A stretch of 64,000 nt of DNA from Piscinibacter sp. XHJ-5 (GTDB taxonomy: Bacteria; Pseudomonadota; Gammaproteobacteria; Burkholderiales; Burkholderiaceae_C): positions 1,364,001 to 1,428,000 of the forward strand of contig NZ_CP123228.1 of NCBI RefSeq assembly GCF_029855045.1, given 5' to 3'. Within the stretch, counting starts at the first letter, position 1. Each line of letters begins with the position of its first letter. Below the pieces are notes generated by a model. The model did not search any database. It was given only the letters and a program-made list of their open reading frames with translations, and was not told the DNA's origin. This document shows, in pieces, positions 1 to 8,149 of this stretch. The position numbers were made by a program, and so were the translations under genes.

Positions 1-150
1 CGGGCCGAGCGCCTGTCCTGCAGCCGCGCGCACCGTTTGGGCACGCTGCTTGTCGAACTGCAAGGAGCCTTCCTGTGCGAACGCGTGCGACGCGAACGCG
101 AATACCGCGACAGCGATGGCCGTCGCTTTCAAGCCTTGAACGGAGTGCAT
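1..150 (-). CDS. Exported protein, N-terminal fragment (runs off window)
   Basis: The reading frame opens at an ATG (complement of 148-150) and stays open to the window edge, giving 50 residues. It begins MHSVQGLKATAIAVAVFAFA and continues to a clear signal peptidase I site, SHAFA followed by QEG, so the mature protein is periplasmic or secreted. After the cleavage site only about 25 residues are visible, too few to name a family. It lies downstream of, and in the same direction as, the ABC receptor gene at 290-1300, with a 139-base gap that could hold its own promoter. The signal peptide is seen directly; the function is unknown. Confidence 0.6.
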   Translation of the reverse strand, partial: MHSVQGLKATAIAVAVFAFASHAFAQEGSLQFDKQRAQTVRAAAGQALGP

Positions 151-289
151 GGGGTCTCCCGTGTATGGACGGATCCCGCTCGTGGCCGGATCCTGGGGAG
201 CCGATTCTCGGAGCGCCGCGCAAGGCGCGGCCATCCCTGCAAGCCCGTAGCCGCTTTCTACCGAACCGGAAAAGATTACAAGGGTGCGG

Positions 290-1300
290 TCACCTGGCGG
301 CCACCGTGCCGCGCGAGCAGGGTACGACGAAGGGCAGGCTGCTCCAGGCCTTGCCGGATGCGCACTCGGTCCCCTTCGCGCAGCCACAGCCCTTGCTCTT
401 CAGGATCTCGTCGAGCGTGCTGCTTTCGCGCGCGGACAGTCGCGGCAGACGCGTCGCGAGGATGAGCTGCATCGCGTCTTCGGGCACGACGCCGTCGTCG
501 CGCCAGCGGATCTTGCCCAGCACGGTGCTCACTTCCTTCGCGTCCTTCAGCGCCTGGCCCGGACGCGAGCCGGCGCGAATCTGCTTGATGCCCGCCAGGG
601 CGACCTGCATTGCCGCATAGCCGCGGGCTGCGGCGGCGGTGAAGGGCTTGCGGTAGGCGGCGGCGTACGTCGGCGCGATCTCGTCCCAGCGGGCGTTGTC
701 GATGTGCAGCGTCGGGCACAGCGCGGCGTCGAAGCCGTCGGCCACCCGCTGCTCGTAGTCGATCCAGCAGCTGCTGTGTGCGGTGACCTTCAGGCCGCTC
801 TCCGAGCGGAGCTTGAAGCCGACGCTGGCGGGCATGCCCTGCGGCACGGTGCCGAACTGGAGGGCGCTGTCGGCGGCGGGAGCGAATCGCACCGCGTTGG
901 CGGAGATGAAGGGCACCATCGCCTCGGCCATCATCCTGGGCACTGTTGCGAGCACGCAGAAACCGCCCACCACCACGTCGACCTTCGCATCGATGAGCTC
1001 CTGCGCCGCGGCCGCTGCCTTCTTCGGCTCGCACGCGCTGTCCTTGACGACCAGCGTCGGCGGCGACTGGCCGGGCCAGGTCTTCAGCGCGAGCAGCATG
1101 CCGTTGCGGATGTCCTCGCCGTGCGCCGCGTCGGGTGCGCTCGTCGGCAGGATGGCGCCGATCTGCATGCCGGCTTTGCCCGATGCGGCCGCGCCGGACG
1201 CGGCGAGCACCGCGGCCAGGGCGCAAAGTGCACGACGCGCGAAACGCGATGCGGCCCGGCCGCGCGAGCGGAACTCGCGTGCTGCGATGTTGTCGACCAT
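290..1300 (-). CDS. ABC transporter substrate-binding protein, branched-chain amino acid type (LivJ-like)
   Basis: A 336-residue periplasmic type I binding protein. A long basic N-terminus and a hydrophobic Ala/Leu stretch (about residues 22-40) form a signal peptide. The mature part starts with the family pattern MQIGAILPTSAPDAAHGEDI, in which the ligand loop and first helix of Peripla_BP_6 proteins lie. Such proteins capture amino acids, amides or aromatic acids for an ABC permease. No permease or ATPase gene is adjacent, so it is an orphan receptor here. It is somewhat shorter than the usual 370-400 residues and ends in a Cys-rich tail (CGCAKGTEC), which is unusual. The ligand cannot be inferred. 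The ATG at 1300 is chosen because it leads straight into the signal peptide. Confidence 0.75.
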   Translation of the reverse strand: MVDNIAAREFRSRGRAASRFARRALCALAAVLAASGAAASGKAGMQIGAILPTSAPDAAHGEDIRNGMLLALKTWPGQSPPTLVVKDSACEPKKAAAAAQELIDAKVDVVVGGFCVLATVPRMMAEAMVPFISANAVRFAPAADSALQFGTVPQGMPASVGFKLRSESGLKVTAHSSCWIDYEQRVADGFDAALCPTLHIDNARWDEIAPTYAAAYRKPFTAAAARGYAAMQVALAGIKQIRAGSRPGQALKDAKEVSTVLGKIRWRDDGVVPEDAMQLILATRLPRLSARESSTLDEILKSKGCGCAKGTECASGKAWSSLPFVVPCSRGTVAAR

Positions 1301-1429
1301 GCGGTCCCCCGATCGAGCGCCTCGGCGTGAAGCGCCTCGTTCTTCATGCTAGCCGCCGTGTAAGCGGGTGTGAACGAGGTCCGGCCCGCGAACGCGTCGA
1401 GAATTCGAGCACCAGTTCACTGACCCGGC

Positions 1430-1639
1430 ATGTTCACGCACATGACCCCCTCTGTTCCCGACCCGGACCCCGAGCCGATCGCCCCGATCGAACCCGACTT
1501 CGAGGCGTGCTGCGGCAATGGCTGCGAGCCGTGCATCTTCGACATCTACGGCGCCGAGCGCGATCGCTATCTGGTCGAGTTGCGCGCGTGGCAGCAGCGA
1601 CAGGCGCTGCGCAGCGGCGGCCAGGACACGAGGCCCTAG
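1430..1639 (+). CDS. Small oxidoreductase-like domain protein (PF09791 type)
   Basis: A 69-residue protein built around the pattern CCGNGCEPCIFDIYGAERDR, the hallmark of the short Oxidored-like domain also found in eukaryotic OXLD1. Three closely spaced cysteine positions (CC, C, C) suggest metal or redox chemistry, but the biochemical role of the family is not established. The acidic, proline-rich N-terminus (PDPDPEPIAPIEPD) is typical of bacterial members. A second in-frame ATG at 1442 could be the true start. It stands alone between a leftward ABC receptor gene and ahpC. Recognition is from the motif alone. Confidence 0.7.
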   Translation: MFTHMTPSVPDPDPEPIAPIEPDFEACCGNGCEPCIFDIYGAERDRYLVELRAWQQRQALRSGGQDTRP

Positions 1640-1701
1640 TCAATTCCTATCGCCTCGTTCGGCACAAGCAATCAGGCGGGTCCTGCGGCTTGCAATAGAA
1701 T

Positions 1702-1725
1702 CTATCGGTCGACTAAGTTCGATAG
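1702..1725. promoter_or_regulatory. Inverted repeat upstream of ahpC (candidate OxyR-type operator)
   Basis: CTATCG and CGATAG form perfect inverted half-sites separated by 12 bases, ending 32 bases before the ahpC start. The local sequence is A/T-rich compared with its surroundings and contains repeated ATAG/CTAT elements like those in OxyR sites of proteobacterial ahpC promoters. The spacing does not match the full four-element OxyR consensus, so the assignment to OxyR is an inference. Confidence 0.4.
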
Positions 1726-1757
1726 CTTCTGTTTCAATCAACCAAAAGGACCCTGCG

Positions 1758-2306
1758 ATGAAAACCATTGGCGACAAGCTCGAGGCCTTCAGCGTGACCG
1801 GCGTCAAGCCCGGCTTCAACCACCACGAAGAGAACGGCCAGTCGGCGTTCGAGACCATCACGGAGAAGAGCTTCCCGGGCAAGTGGAAGGTCATCTACTT
1901 CTGGCCGAAGGACTTCACCTTCGTGTGCCCGACCGAGATCGTGGGCTTCGACAAGCTGGCCAAGCAGTTCGCCGAGCGCGACGCGGTGCTGCTGGGCGGC
2001 TCGACCGACAACGAGTTCAGCAAGCTCGGCTGGCGCCGCGAGCACAAGGACCTGAACAAGCTGGGCCACTACAGCTTCGGCGACTCGACCGGCTCGCTGG
2101 TCGACCAGCTCGGCGTGCGCGACCGCAACGAGGGCGTGGCGCTGCGCGCGACCTTCATCGTGGACCCGGACAACACCATCCAGCACGTGAGCGTGAACAA
2201 CCTGAACGTGGGCCGCAATCCGGAAGAAGTGCTGCGCATCCTCGACGGCCTGCAGACCGACGAGCTGTGCCCGTGCAACCGCGGCGTCGGCGGCGCCACG
2301 CTGTAA
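1758..2306 (+). CDS. ahpC: Alkyl hydroperoxide reductase C (peroxiredoxin)
   Basis: A 182-residue typical 2-Cys peroxiredoxin that reduces hydrogen peroxide, organic peroxides and peroxynitrite in the cytoplasm. The peroxidatic cysteine is Cys57 in FTFVCPTE. The resolving cysteine lies in the C-terminal ELCPCNRG (Cys171/Cys173), where a second nearby Cys resembles the three-Cys actinobacterial AhpC. That type is re-reduced by AhpD rather than AhpF, and ahpD follows 13 bases downstream, so the two are almost certainly one operon. The ATG at 1758 follows the ribosome-binding sequence AAAGGA. An inverted repeat 33-56 bases upstream may be the peroxide-responsive operator. Confidence 0.95.
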   Translation: MKTIGDKLEAFSVTGVKPGFNHHEENGQSAFETITEKSFPGKWKVIYFWPKDFTFVCPTEIVGFDKLAKQFAERDAVLLGGSTDNEFSKLGWRREHKDLNKLGHYSFGDSTGSLVDQLGVRDRNEGVALRATFIVDPDNTIQHVSVNNLNVGRNPEEVLRILDGLQTDELCPCNRGVGGATL

Positions 2307-2319
2307 AGGAGAAGGACGG

Positions 2320-2832
2320 ATGGACTTTCTGAACAGCATCAAGGACCGCATGCCGGAGCACGCGAAGGACATCCGTCTCAACCTCGACGGTGTCATCGCC
2401 CGCTCCAGCCTCGCGCCGGAGGACGCGCTCGGCGTCGCGCTCGCGGCGGCCTTCGCGGCCAAGAGCAAGACGCTGGTCGATGCCTTCCAGGCGGCGACGC
2501 CACCGGCCGAAGCCTATGCGGCGCTCACCGCAGCCACGCTGATGGGCATGAACAACGTCTGGTATCCCTTCGTCGAGATGGCCGACGACGAGGAACTGAA
2601 GACGCTGCGCCCCGAGCTGCGCATGAACGCCTATGCGACCAGCGGCGGCGTCGAGAAGAAGAAGTTCGAGGCCTACGCGCTGGCCGCCTCGATCGTCGGC
2701 AAGTGCCACTTCTGCGTGAAGTCGCACTACGAGCTGCTCAAGAAGGAAGGCTGCACCACGCAGCAGCTGCGCGACATCGGTCGGATCGCGGCCGTGGTCA
2801 ACGCGGCGGCGCTGGTGTTGGCGGCGCAGTGA
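2320..2832 (+). CDS. ahpD: Alkylhydroperoxidase AhpD
   Basis: A 170-residue all-helical protein of the carboxymuconolactone decarboxylase/AhpD fold. The active site CHFCVKSH supplies Cys129, Cys132 and His136, the thiol pair and proton relay that reduce oxidised AhpC. In the characterised mycobacterial system AhpD is itself recharged by a lipoamide-dependent dehydrogenase. The start at 2320 follows an AAGGAGAAGGA ribosome site directly after the ahpC stop, so the genes are translated together. Length and active site are normal for the family. Confidence 0.95.
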   Translation: MDFLNSIKDRMPEHAKDIRLNLDGVIARSSLAPEDALGVALAAAFAAKSKTLVDAFQAATPPAEAYAALTAATLMGMNNVWYPFVEMADDEELKTLRPELRMNAYATSGGVEKKKFEAYALAASIVGKCHFCVKSHYELLKKEGCTTQQLRDIGRIAAVVNAAALVLAAQ

Positions 2833-2847
2833 GCTGACGCGGTCCAG

Positions 2848-2877
2848 GTCGGGGTTCCGCCGCGGCGGAACCCCGAC
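2848..2877. terminator. Bidirectional terminator, perfect 30-bp palindrome
   Basis: The sequence reads GTCGGGGTTCCGCCG followed directly by its exact reverse complement, giving two 15-base arms. It fills the gap between the convergent ahpD (stop at 2832) and the Wzi-like gene (stop at 2878), the expected position for a terminator serving both strands. There is no T-tract on either side, so intrinsic termination may be partial. Confidence 0.75.
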
Positions 2878-4380
2878 TCATTCGTGCGTCCACCGCACGG
2901 TGATGCCCGCCCGCGCATCCTGGCGCGGGCCGGCCTCGGCGCGCACGCGCAGCCAGTCGAGCTCGCCGGAGATCACCGCGCGGCCCCAGCGGAACTCCTG
3001 CCGGGCCGTCGCGCCGAGCAAGGGTCCCGCGCTGCGGGGATCGTCGGTGGCGGCGAAGCGGCCGACCTGCGCGCCTATGCGCCCGGTGTGCAGGCGCAGC
3101 GTGGTGCCGCGCTCCACGTTCGTCCAGCCCAGCGTCAGCACGCGCGAGTCCGGGCCAGAGCCGGCTCCGACCCAGCGCCGGGCGTGGGTGTAGCCCGCCG
3201 GATACGACGCATTGCGATAGGCGCAGTTGCGCTCCGGCGTCTGGCCGACCCAGTTGCGGCACGCGGTCGCGGCGTACTCGGCGATGTAGCGCTGGCGGCC
3301 GTCGGCCGACCACGACTCGAGACCGTACAGCGCCAGGTACTTGGAAGGCGCCACGCCGGCCTCGTCTTCGCCCATCGCCTGGAAGTAGGCGGCGCAGCGC
3401 AGCGCTGCGGGACAACGCAGCCGCAGGTCCATGCCGGCCATCGCGTTGGCGGGATCCTCGCGACGCTCGGCTTCGGTGTCGGGGTTGCCGCCACGTCCGG
3501 TCAGCATGCGCACGAAGCTGTCGAAGGAGCGCGGACGACCATAGCCGCCCCATTGCGCGGCACGCGTGAGGCCCAGCTCCAGCCATGGGCGAGGACGCGC
3601 CGTGAAGCGGGTGCCCACCAGGCTGGCGCCGCCGGTGTCCTCCATGCGGGCGATGAAGAACTCGAAGCTCCACGGCCCGAGCCACGACAGCCACGCCGAT
3701 CCGGACGTCGAGGCCGAGGCGCGCTGCACGCCGACGCCGACGAAAGGCGGCGCGTTGTGACCCAGCACGAGGCTGCTCTGCCAGCCCGGTCCCCACCAGG
3801 TGCGATGGGCCCATGCCTGCAACTGCAGGCCATGCAGCTCGGCTGCGAGGGCGCTGTCGTCGGGGCGCAGCTTGGTGGCGCGCGCCGCGCCGCGGTCATG
3901 GTCCTCGTCGAGGCGCGCGCCCAGCCGCAGCGCCACGCCGCCACTGACGACCTCGGGCGAGCGCAGGCTGAGCGAGCTGCCGGGTGCAAAGTCGTCGCCG
4001 AAGGCGGCGAGGCCTTCACGCCCGCTGCGCAGCCCCAGCGACAGCTGGGATCCTTGTCGTTCCCGCAGCTCGTCGCGCAGTCGCGAGCGCGCTTCGTCGA
4101 GGGCGGGCGGCAGCGAAGGCGAGAGGCCGTCGAGCGCGCGGACGACCGCAGCGCCGGGCAGCGGCCAATGGCTCAGCGGGAGATCGAGGCCCGCCTCGTC
4201 CGCCAGCAGCACGAGCCGGTGGCGCGCCGCGGCGCTGGGGGTCCAGGGGGCCGACGCATCCGCGAGCGCGAGGGAAGAGGTGAGGGCGGCTGCCGCCCCC
4301 AGCAAGGCAGCCGAGAGGCGGCGGACGATGGCGGTGGAGCGGACGGGCGCGTGGCGCCGTTCGGATGGATGGATCGGCAT
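2878..4380 (-). CDS. Capsule assembly Wzi family outer-membrane protein
   Basis: A 500-residue protein with a signal peptide (residues about 18-40, ending LALADASA) and a body of alternating aromatic and polar strands typical of an outer-membrane beta-barrel. Patterns such as RTWWGPGWQSSLVLG and WEL-type strand ends match the Cap_assemb_Wzi family, whose founding member anchors group 1 capsule to the cell surface. No capsule export or synthesis genes are in the window, so a role in surface polysaccharide organisation is inferred from family only. The gene is convergent with ahpD and shares its terminator palindrome. The upstream region to 4500 holds only GC-rich spacer and the ProQ-gene stop. 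Confidence 0.75.
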   Translation of the reverse strand: MPIHPSERRHAPVRSTAIVRRLSAALLGAAAALTSSLALADASAPWTPSAAARHRLVLLADEAGLDLPLSHWPLPGAAVVRALDGLSPSLPPALDEARSRLRDELRERQGSQLSLGLRSGREGLAAFGDDFAPGSSLSLRSPEVVSGGVALRLGARLDEDHDRGAARATKLRPDDSALAAELHGLQLQAWAHRTWWGPGWQSSLVLGHNAPPFVGVGVQRASASTSGSAWLSWLGPWSFEFFIARMEDTGGASLVGTRFTARPRPWLELGLTRAAQWGGYGRPRSFDSFVRMLTGRGGNPDTEAERREDPANAMAGMDLRLRCPAALRCAAYFQAMGEDEAGVAPSKYLALYGLESWSADGRQRYIAEYAATACRNWVGQTPERNCAYRNASYPAGYTHARRWVGAGSGPDSRVLTLGWTNVERGTTLRLHTGRIGAQVGRFAATDDPRSAGPLLGATARQEFRWGRAVISGELDWLRVRAEAGPRQDARAGITVRWTHE

Positions 4381-4500
4381 GGCGCCTTTTTTGTCCTTGT
4401 CCCTGAGGCATCGCGAAGCAGGCGAGCGCCTGCGCCGCGGCAGGCGCCGAGTGTAGGCAAGAGCGCCATTGCGGCGCGGTAACGCGCTGTGCGATGCGTC

Positions 4501-5103
4501 TCAGGGCCGCGGTGGCCGTCCCGGCGGACGGCGGCCGGGTGGCGCTGCGTGACGGCGCGGCCCGTCGTGTCGGGGCATGGCTTGCGCCCGCTCCTGTGCC
4601 TCGCGGCGCGCCGCGGCGAGCAGCGCATCGAGCGCCTGCGGCGTGATGCCCTTCAGCGCGCAGAAATTGGCCGGCGTCAGCGTCGTGCTTTCGAAATCGC
4701 GCAGCAGCGCAGCGCGCTTGCGCCGTCCCTCCTCGGCCTGCTCGGCCTTCGCCCGATGCTGCGCGCGACGCCTGGCGAGCTCCTCGGCGGCGGCCTGCCG
4801 GTGCTCTTCGCTGACCTCGCCGCTCGGGTTGCCATCGAGGTCGAACCGATGCGGCGACTTCGTCATCGCGATCAGGTAGCCGGTGCTCCCGGTGTAGCGG
4901 CGAAAGAAGGCCGACAGCGCCTGCCTGGTGAAGACGTTGGGCGCACGCTGCTGGATGTCGACCTGGATGCGCAGCTTGAGCGGCTTCACGGGCCCCTCGA
5001 ACAACGCAGGGAAGCGCTCCTTGAGCTGCGCGGCGCAATCCGCGGAAGCGGGGGCATCGGTGGCGGGTTCGGGAGACGGGGGAGAGGAAGATTCGGATTG
5101 CAT
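4501..5103 (-). CDS. ProQ/FinO-family RNA chaperone
   Basis: A 200-residue protein with an acidic, Ser/Pro-rich N-terminal linker (about 1-25) and a ProQ/FinO domain starting near AAQLKERFPALFEGPVKPLK, the conserved entry helix of the RNA-binding fold. The domain continues through the QALSAFFRRYTGSTGYL helix and the RFDLDGNPSGEVSEEHRQAA segment. The C-terminal third is Arg/Gln/Ala-rich and ends in a basic RPPGRPPRP tail likely to add RNA affinity. Family members bind structured sRNAs and mRNA 3' ends and influence stability. It is divergent from the DJ-1 gene at 5245. The ATG at 5103 is the first that keeps the whole domain. Confidence 0.85.
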   Translation of the reverse strand: MQSESSSPPSPEPATDAPASADCAAQLKERFPALFEGPVKPLKLRIQVDIQQRAPNVFTRQALSAFFRRYTGSTGYLIAMTKSPHRFDLDGNPSGEVSEEHRQAAAEELARRRAQHRAKAEQAEEGRRKRAALLRDFESTTLTPANFCALKGITPQALDALLAAARREAQERAQAMPRHDGPRRHAAPPGRRPPGRPPRP

Positions 5104-5244
5104 GGCCTGCGACGGTGCGCCTTCGGGGGGCGTATTGTCGATCGTGTCGCCAATGGGGGTGAGCCGAGTTCCCGACGTCCCCGTTGTCATTCGATCGGGC
5201 ACGCCCGCTGCTGCCTGGTGCGTACCGAGTTTGCGGGAGCCGCC

Positions 5245-5913
5245 ATGGCCGACACCGTTCACGTCTATCTCTTCGACGGCTATGCCGACTGGGAGCCCGC
5301 ATTTGCGATGGCGGGCATCCGCAACCCGCAGTTCCAGCGTGAGCCGGGCCGTTGGCAGCTGCTCACCGTGGGCCAGCGAGCCGGCGTGGCGATTCGGTCG
5401 ATGGGAGGGCTGTCGGTGCTGCCCGATATCGGGCTGAACGAATTGCACGCGCACGACAGCGTGCTGCTGATCTTGCCGGGTGGACCGAGCTGGGTCGAGA
5501 CACCGGATGCCCACCAGGCCGCCATGGACACGGCCTCGCAGTTTCTCGATGCCGGGGTGCCGGTCGCGGCGATCTGCGGCGCGACGGCCGGGTTGGCACG
5601 CGCCGGCTGGCTGGACGATCGCGCGCACACCAGCAACGCAGAGTCCTACCTGAAGGGCACCGGCTACCAGGGCGCGGGGCACTACCGCGACGAGCCCGCG
5701 GTGCGCGTGCCCGGCCTGATCACCGCCGGCGGCATGGCGCCGCTGGAGTTCGCGCGCGAGATCTTCGCCGAACTCGACCTGTACGACGACGAGGTGCTGC
5801 AGGCCTGGTACCAGCTCTACAAGACCGGCAAGTCGGAGTACTTCGCCCGCATGGCGCGCGCCGCCGAGGAGCCCGCTCAACCGGGCTCGCAATCGATGAG
5901 CCCTCATTCGTAG
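5245..5913 (+). CDS. DJ-1/PfpI family protein (class I glutamine amidotransferase-like)
   Basis: A 222-residue cytoplasmic protein of the DJ-1/PfpI superfamily. It shows the N-terminal YLFDGYADWEPAFAM segment with the conserved acidic residue, the ILPGGPSW loop and the nucleophile elbow AAICGATAGLARAG with its reactive cysteine. Family members include chaperones, glyoxalases and peptidases, and the sequence does not decide among them. There is no signal peptide. It is divergently transcribed from the ProQ-family gene and followed 77 bases later by a Bug receptor that carries its own leader. The start at 5245 follows a GGGAGC ribosome site. Confidence 0.8.
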   Translation: MADTVHVYLFDGYADWEPAFAMAGIRNPQFQREPGRWQLLTVGQRAGVAIRSMGGLSVLPDIGLNELHAHDSVLLILPGGPSWVETPDAHQAAMDTASQFLDAGVPVAAICGATAGLARAGWLDDRAHTSNAESYLKGTGYQGAGHYRDEPAVRVPGLITAGGMAPLEFAREIFAELDLYDDEVLQAWYQLYKTGKSEYFARMARAAEEPAQPGSQSMSPHS

Positions 5914-5990
5914 GACGACCCGGTCTTGCACCATTGACGCCCGCCGTGGCCGCCCGTACCGTCGTTGCACCTTGAGCCATCAGGTGCAGC

Positions 5991-6959
5991 ATGACGATGT
6001 TCCTTCGCCTTCTGGTAAGCGCATGCATGGCGCTCGCTTCGATCACGGCCCAGGCGCAGTCGTGGCCGGCCAAGCCCATCCGCTACATCGTGCCGTTTGC
6101 GCCGGGCGGTACCACCGACATCCTGGCCCGTGTGGTCGGCGAGAAGCTGTCGGTGGCGCTCGGCCAGCAGGTCGTGGTCGACAACAAGCCGGGGCAGGGC
6201 GGATCGCTGGGAGCGGCGGAGCTGGCGCGTGCCGCGCCCGACGGCTACACCATCGGCGGCGGCACGATCAGCTCGCACGGCATCAACGCCACGCTGTACG
6301 ACAAGCTGAGCTACGACCCGGTGACGAGCTTCGCGCCCATCACGCTGTATGCCACGCAGCCCAACGTGCTGCTCGTGCACCCCAGCGTGCCGGCCCGGAA
6401 CGTCAAGGAGTTCATCGATCTGCTGAAGGCCAACCCCGACAAGTACTCGTTCGGCTCGGCCGGCGCCGGCACCTCGCAGCACATCTCCGGCGAGATGTTC
6501 AAGACGATGGCCGGGGTGAAGATGCAGCATGTCCCCTATCGCGGCAGCGGACAGATGCTGCCTGAGCTGCTGGGCGGCACGCTGCTCGTGGCCTTCGACA
6601 ACATCGCGAGCGCGATAGCGCACGTCAAGGCCGGCAAGCTGCGCGCGCTCGCGGTCACCACGGCCAAGCGCTCCGCCGTGGCGCCTGAAGTGCCGACGCT
6701 GGCCGAATCGGGGCTGCCGGGCTACGAGCTGAGCTCCTGGCAGGCAGTGTTCGCACCGGCGGGCACGCCGCAGCCCATCGTCGACCGCCTCCACGGCGAG
6801 ATCGCGAAGATCCTGCAGATGCCCGACGTGCAAAGGCGCCTCACCGAACTGGGGCTCGATCTCAGCGGCATGACGCCGGCAGAGCTCGGCGCGCTGGTGA
6901 AGGCGGATGTGCCGCGGCTCGGGAAGATCGTGAAGGACAGTGGCGCGAAGCCGGAGTGA
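5991..6959 (+). CDS. Bug-family tripartite tricarboxylate transporter substrate-binding protein
   Basis: A 322-residue periplasmic receptor of the Bug/TctC family. A signal peptide (ACMALASITAQAQS) is followed by the diagnostic start WPAKPIRYIVPFAPGGTTD, in which the PGG loop and adjacent Asp coordinate a carboxylate through water. The usual TctA/TctB membrane genes are absent, as is common for this greatly expanded family in Burkholderiales. It is convergent with an Ldh2-type dehydrogenase gene only 19 bases away, so the ligand could be a hydroxy-acid, but this is inference. Length and fold features are normal. Confidence 0.9.
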   Translation: MTMFLRLLVSACMALASITAQAQSWPAKPIRYIVPFAPGGTTDILARVVGEKLSVALGQQVVVDNKPGQGGSLGAAELARAAPDGYTIGGGTISSHGINATLYDKLSYDPVTSFAPITLYATQPNVLLVHPSVPARNVKEFIDLLKANPDKYSFGSAGAGTSQHISGEMFKTMAGVKMQHVPYRGSGQMLPELLGGTLLVAFDNIASAIAHVKAGKLRALAVTTAKRSAVAPEVPTLAESGLPGYELSSWQAVFAPAGTPQPIVDRLHGEIAKILQMPDVQRRLTELGLDLSGMTPAELGALVKADVPRLGKIVKDSGAKPE

Positions 6960-6978
6960 TGCGGCCCGGTGCGAGGGC

Positions 6979-8055
6979 TCAGATTCCCGCGAGGCGGTCC
7001 AGGGCGTTCGGATCGCGTCCCAGCTTGACCGCCGCCGCGCGCAGCTCCTGCCAGGTGTTGTCGTCCACCGGAATGCCTTCGGCAAGCCGCTTCGCCCGCG
7101 TCTCGCGCTCCGGCTCGCCGGCCACGCGCACGTGGTCCACGCCTTCCTGGGGACGCGAGGCCTTCACCCAATCGAGGAAGGCCCGAGTCTCGCGCGCGAA
7201 GGCAGCGCTGTCGCCCAGCCGTGCCGGATCGAGCAGGATGGTCAGCATGCCGTTGAGCACCCGCTGCTCGCCGCTCGCCGGCCCGTGCACCGCGAGGCCG
7301 CCGGCCAGCGCGCCGCCGAGCAGCTCGCACACCAGTGCGAGTCCGAAGCCCTTGTGCTCGCCGAAGGTGCGCAACGCGCCCAGCGGGTCGACGACGCCGT
7401 AGCGCGGGTCGGTCGTCGCACGGCCCTGGTCGTCGAGCAGCTGGCCCGGCGCGAGCGCCTCGCCCTTGTTGAAGGCGACGCGGGTCTTGCCCTGCGCGAT
7501 GACGCTGGTCGCCATGTCCAGCACGATGGGATCGCGCCCGGCGACGGGAATGCCGACCGCGAACGGATTGGTGCCGAAACGTGCATCGCCGCCGCCCCAT
7601 GGCGCGACGATGGGCCGCGAGATCACGTTGACGAAGTGCACCGACACCAGTCCTTCGGCCACCGCCATCTCGGCCCATGCGCCGATGCGGCACAGGTGAT
7701 GCGAATTGGCCAGCGCCACGATGCAGCTGCCGTGGCGCCGGGCCCGTTCGATGCCGAGGTGCATCGTGTCGTGCCCGATCACCTGCCCGAAGCCGGCCTG
7801 GCCGTCGAGCGCGAGCAGCGTGCCGCTGTCGAGCCGCGTGACGAGCTGCGCGTTGGGCCGCAGTCCTCCCTCGAGGTAGGCGTTGGCGTAGCGCGGCAGC
7901 ATGCCGATGCCGTGCGAATCGTGACCGGTCAGATTGGCCTGGAGCAGGTTGTCGGTGACGAGCTCGATCTCGCGCGGCGCGCTGCCGAAGCCGAGCATCA
8001 GGTCGCTGATCGCGGCGCGCAGCCGCTCGAGGGGGATTGCGTGCAGGACGGCCAT
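6979..8055 (-). CDS. Malate/L-lactate dehydrogenase-like oxidoreductase (Ldh2 family)
   Basis: A 358-residue NAD(P)-dependent oxidoreductase of the Ldh2/sulfolactate dehydrogenase family, which is unrelated to Rossmann-fold lactate dehydrogenases. Recognisable segments include TGHDSHGIGMLPRYANAYLE near residue 45, with the catalytic His of the family, the motif SIVALANSHHLCRIGAWAE-like helix near residue 120, and APWGGGDARFGTNPFAVGIP near residue 160. Substrates in the family are 2-hydroxy acids, 2-oxo acids or cyclic imino acids, and the exact one is not evident. The gene is transcribed toward the Bug receptor gene. Confidence 0.85.
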   Translation of the reverse strand: MAVLHAIPLERLRAAISDLMLGFGSAPREIELVTDNLLQANLTGHDSHGIGMLPRYANAYLEGGLRPNAQLVTRLDSGTLLALDGQAGFGQVIGHDTMHLGIERARRHGSCIVALANSHHLCRIGAWAEMAVAEGLVSVHFVNVISRPIVAPWGGGDARFGTNPFAVGIPVAGRDPIVLDMATSVIAQGKTRVAFNKGEALAPGQLLDDQGRATTDPRYGVVDPLGALRTFGEHKGFGLALVCELLGGALAGGLAVHGPASGEQRVLNGMLTILLDPARLGDSAAFARETRAFLDWVKASRPQEGVDHVRVAGEPERETRAKRLAEGIPVDDNTWQELRAAAVKLGRDPNALDRLAGI

Positions 8056-8149
8056 GGGGCGATGCTACAAGCGCCAAGGCCATAGAGCGAAGCGAAAACC
8101 AACGTGCTGGCCGTTCGAGGCCGTCGGCACCTCCCGCACAATCGCCCGG

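Noticed and set aside
2878..4380. Assigning the Wzi-like gene to a capsule locus
   Set aside because: No wza, wzc, wzx or glycosyltransferase genes occur in the neighbourhood, so only the family name is given.
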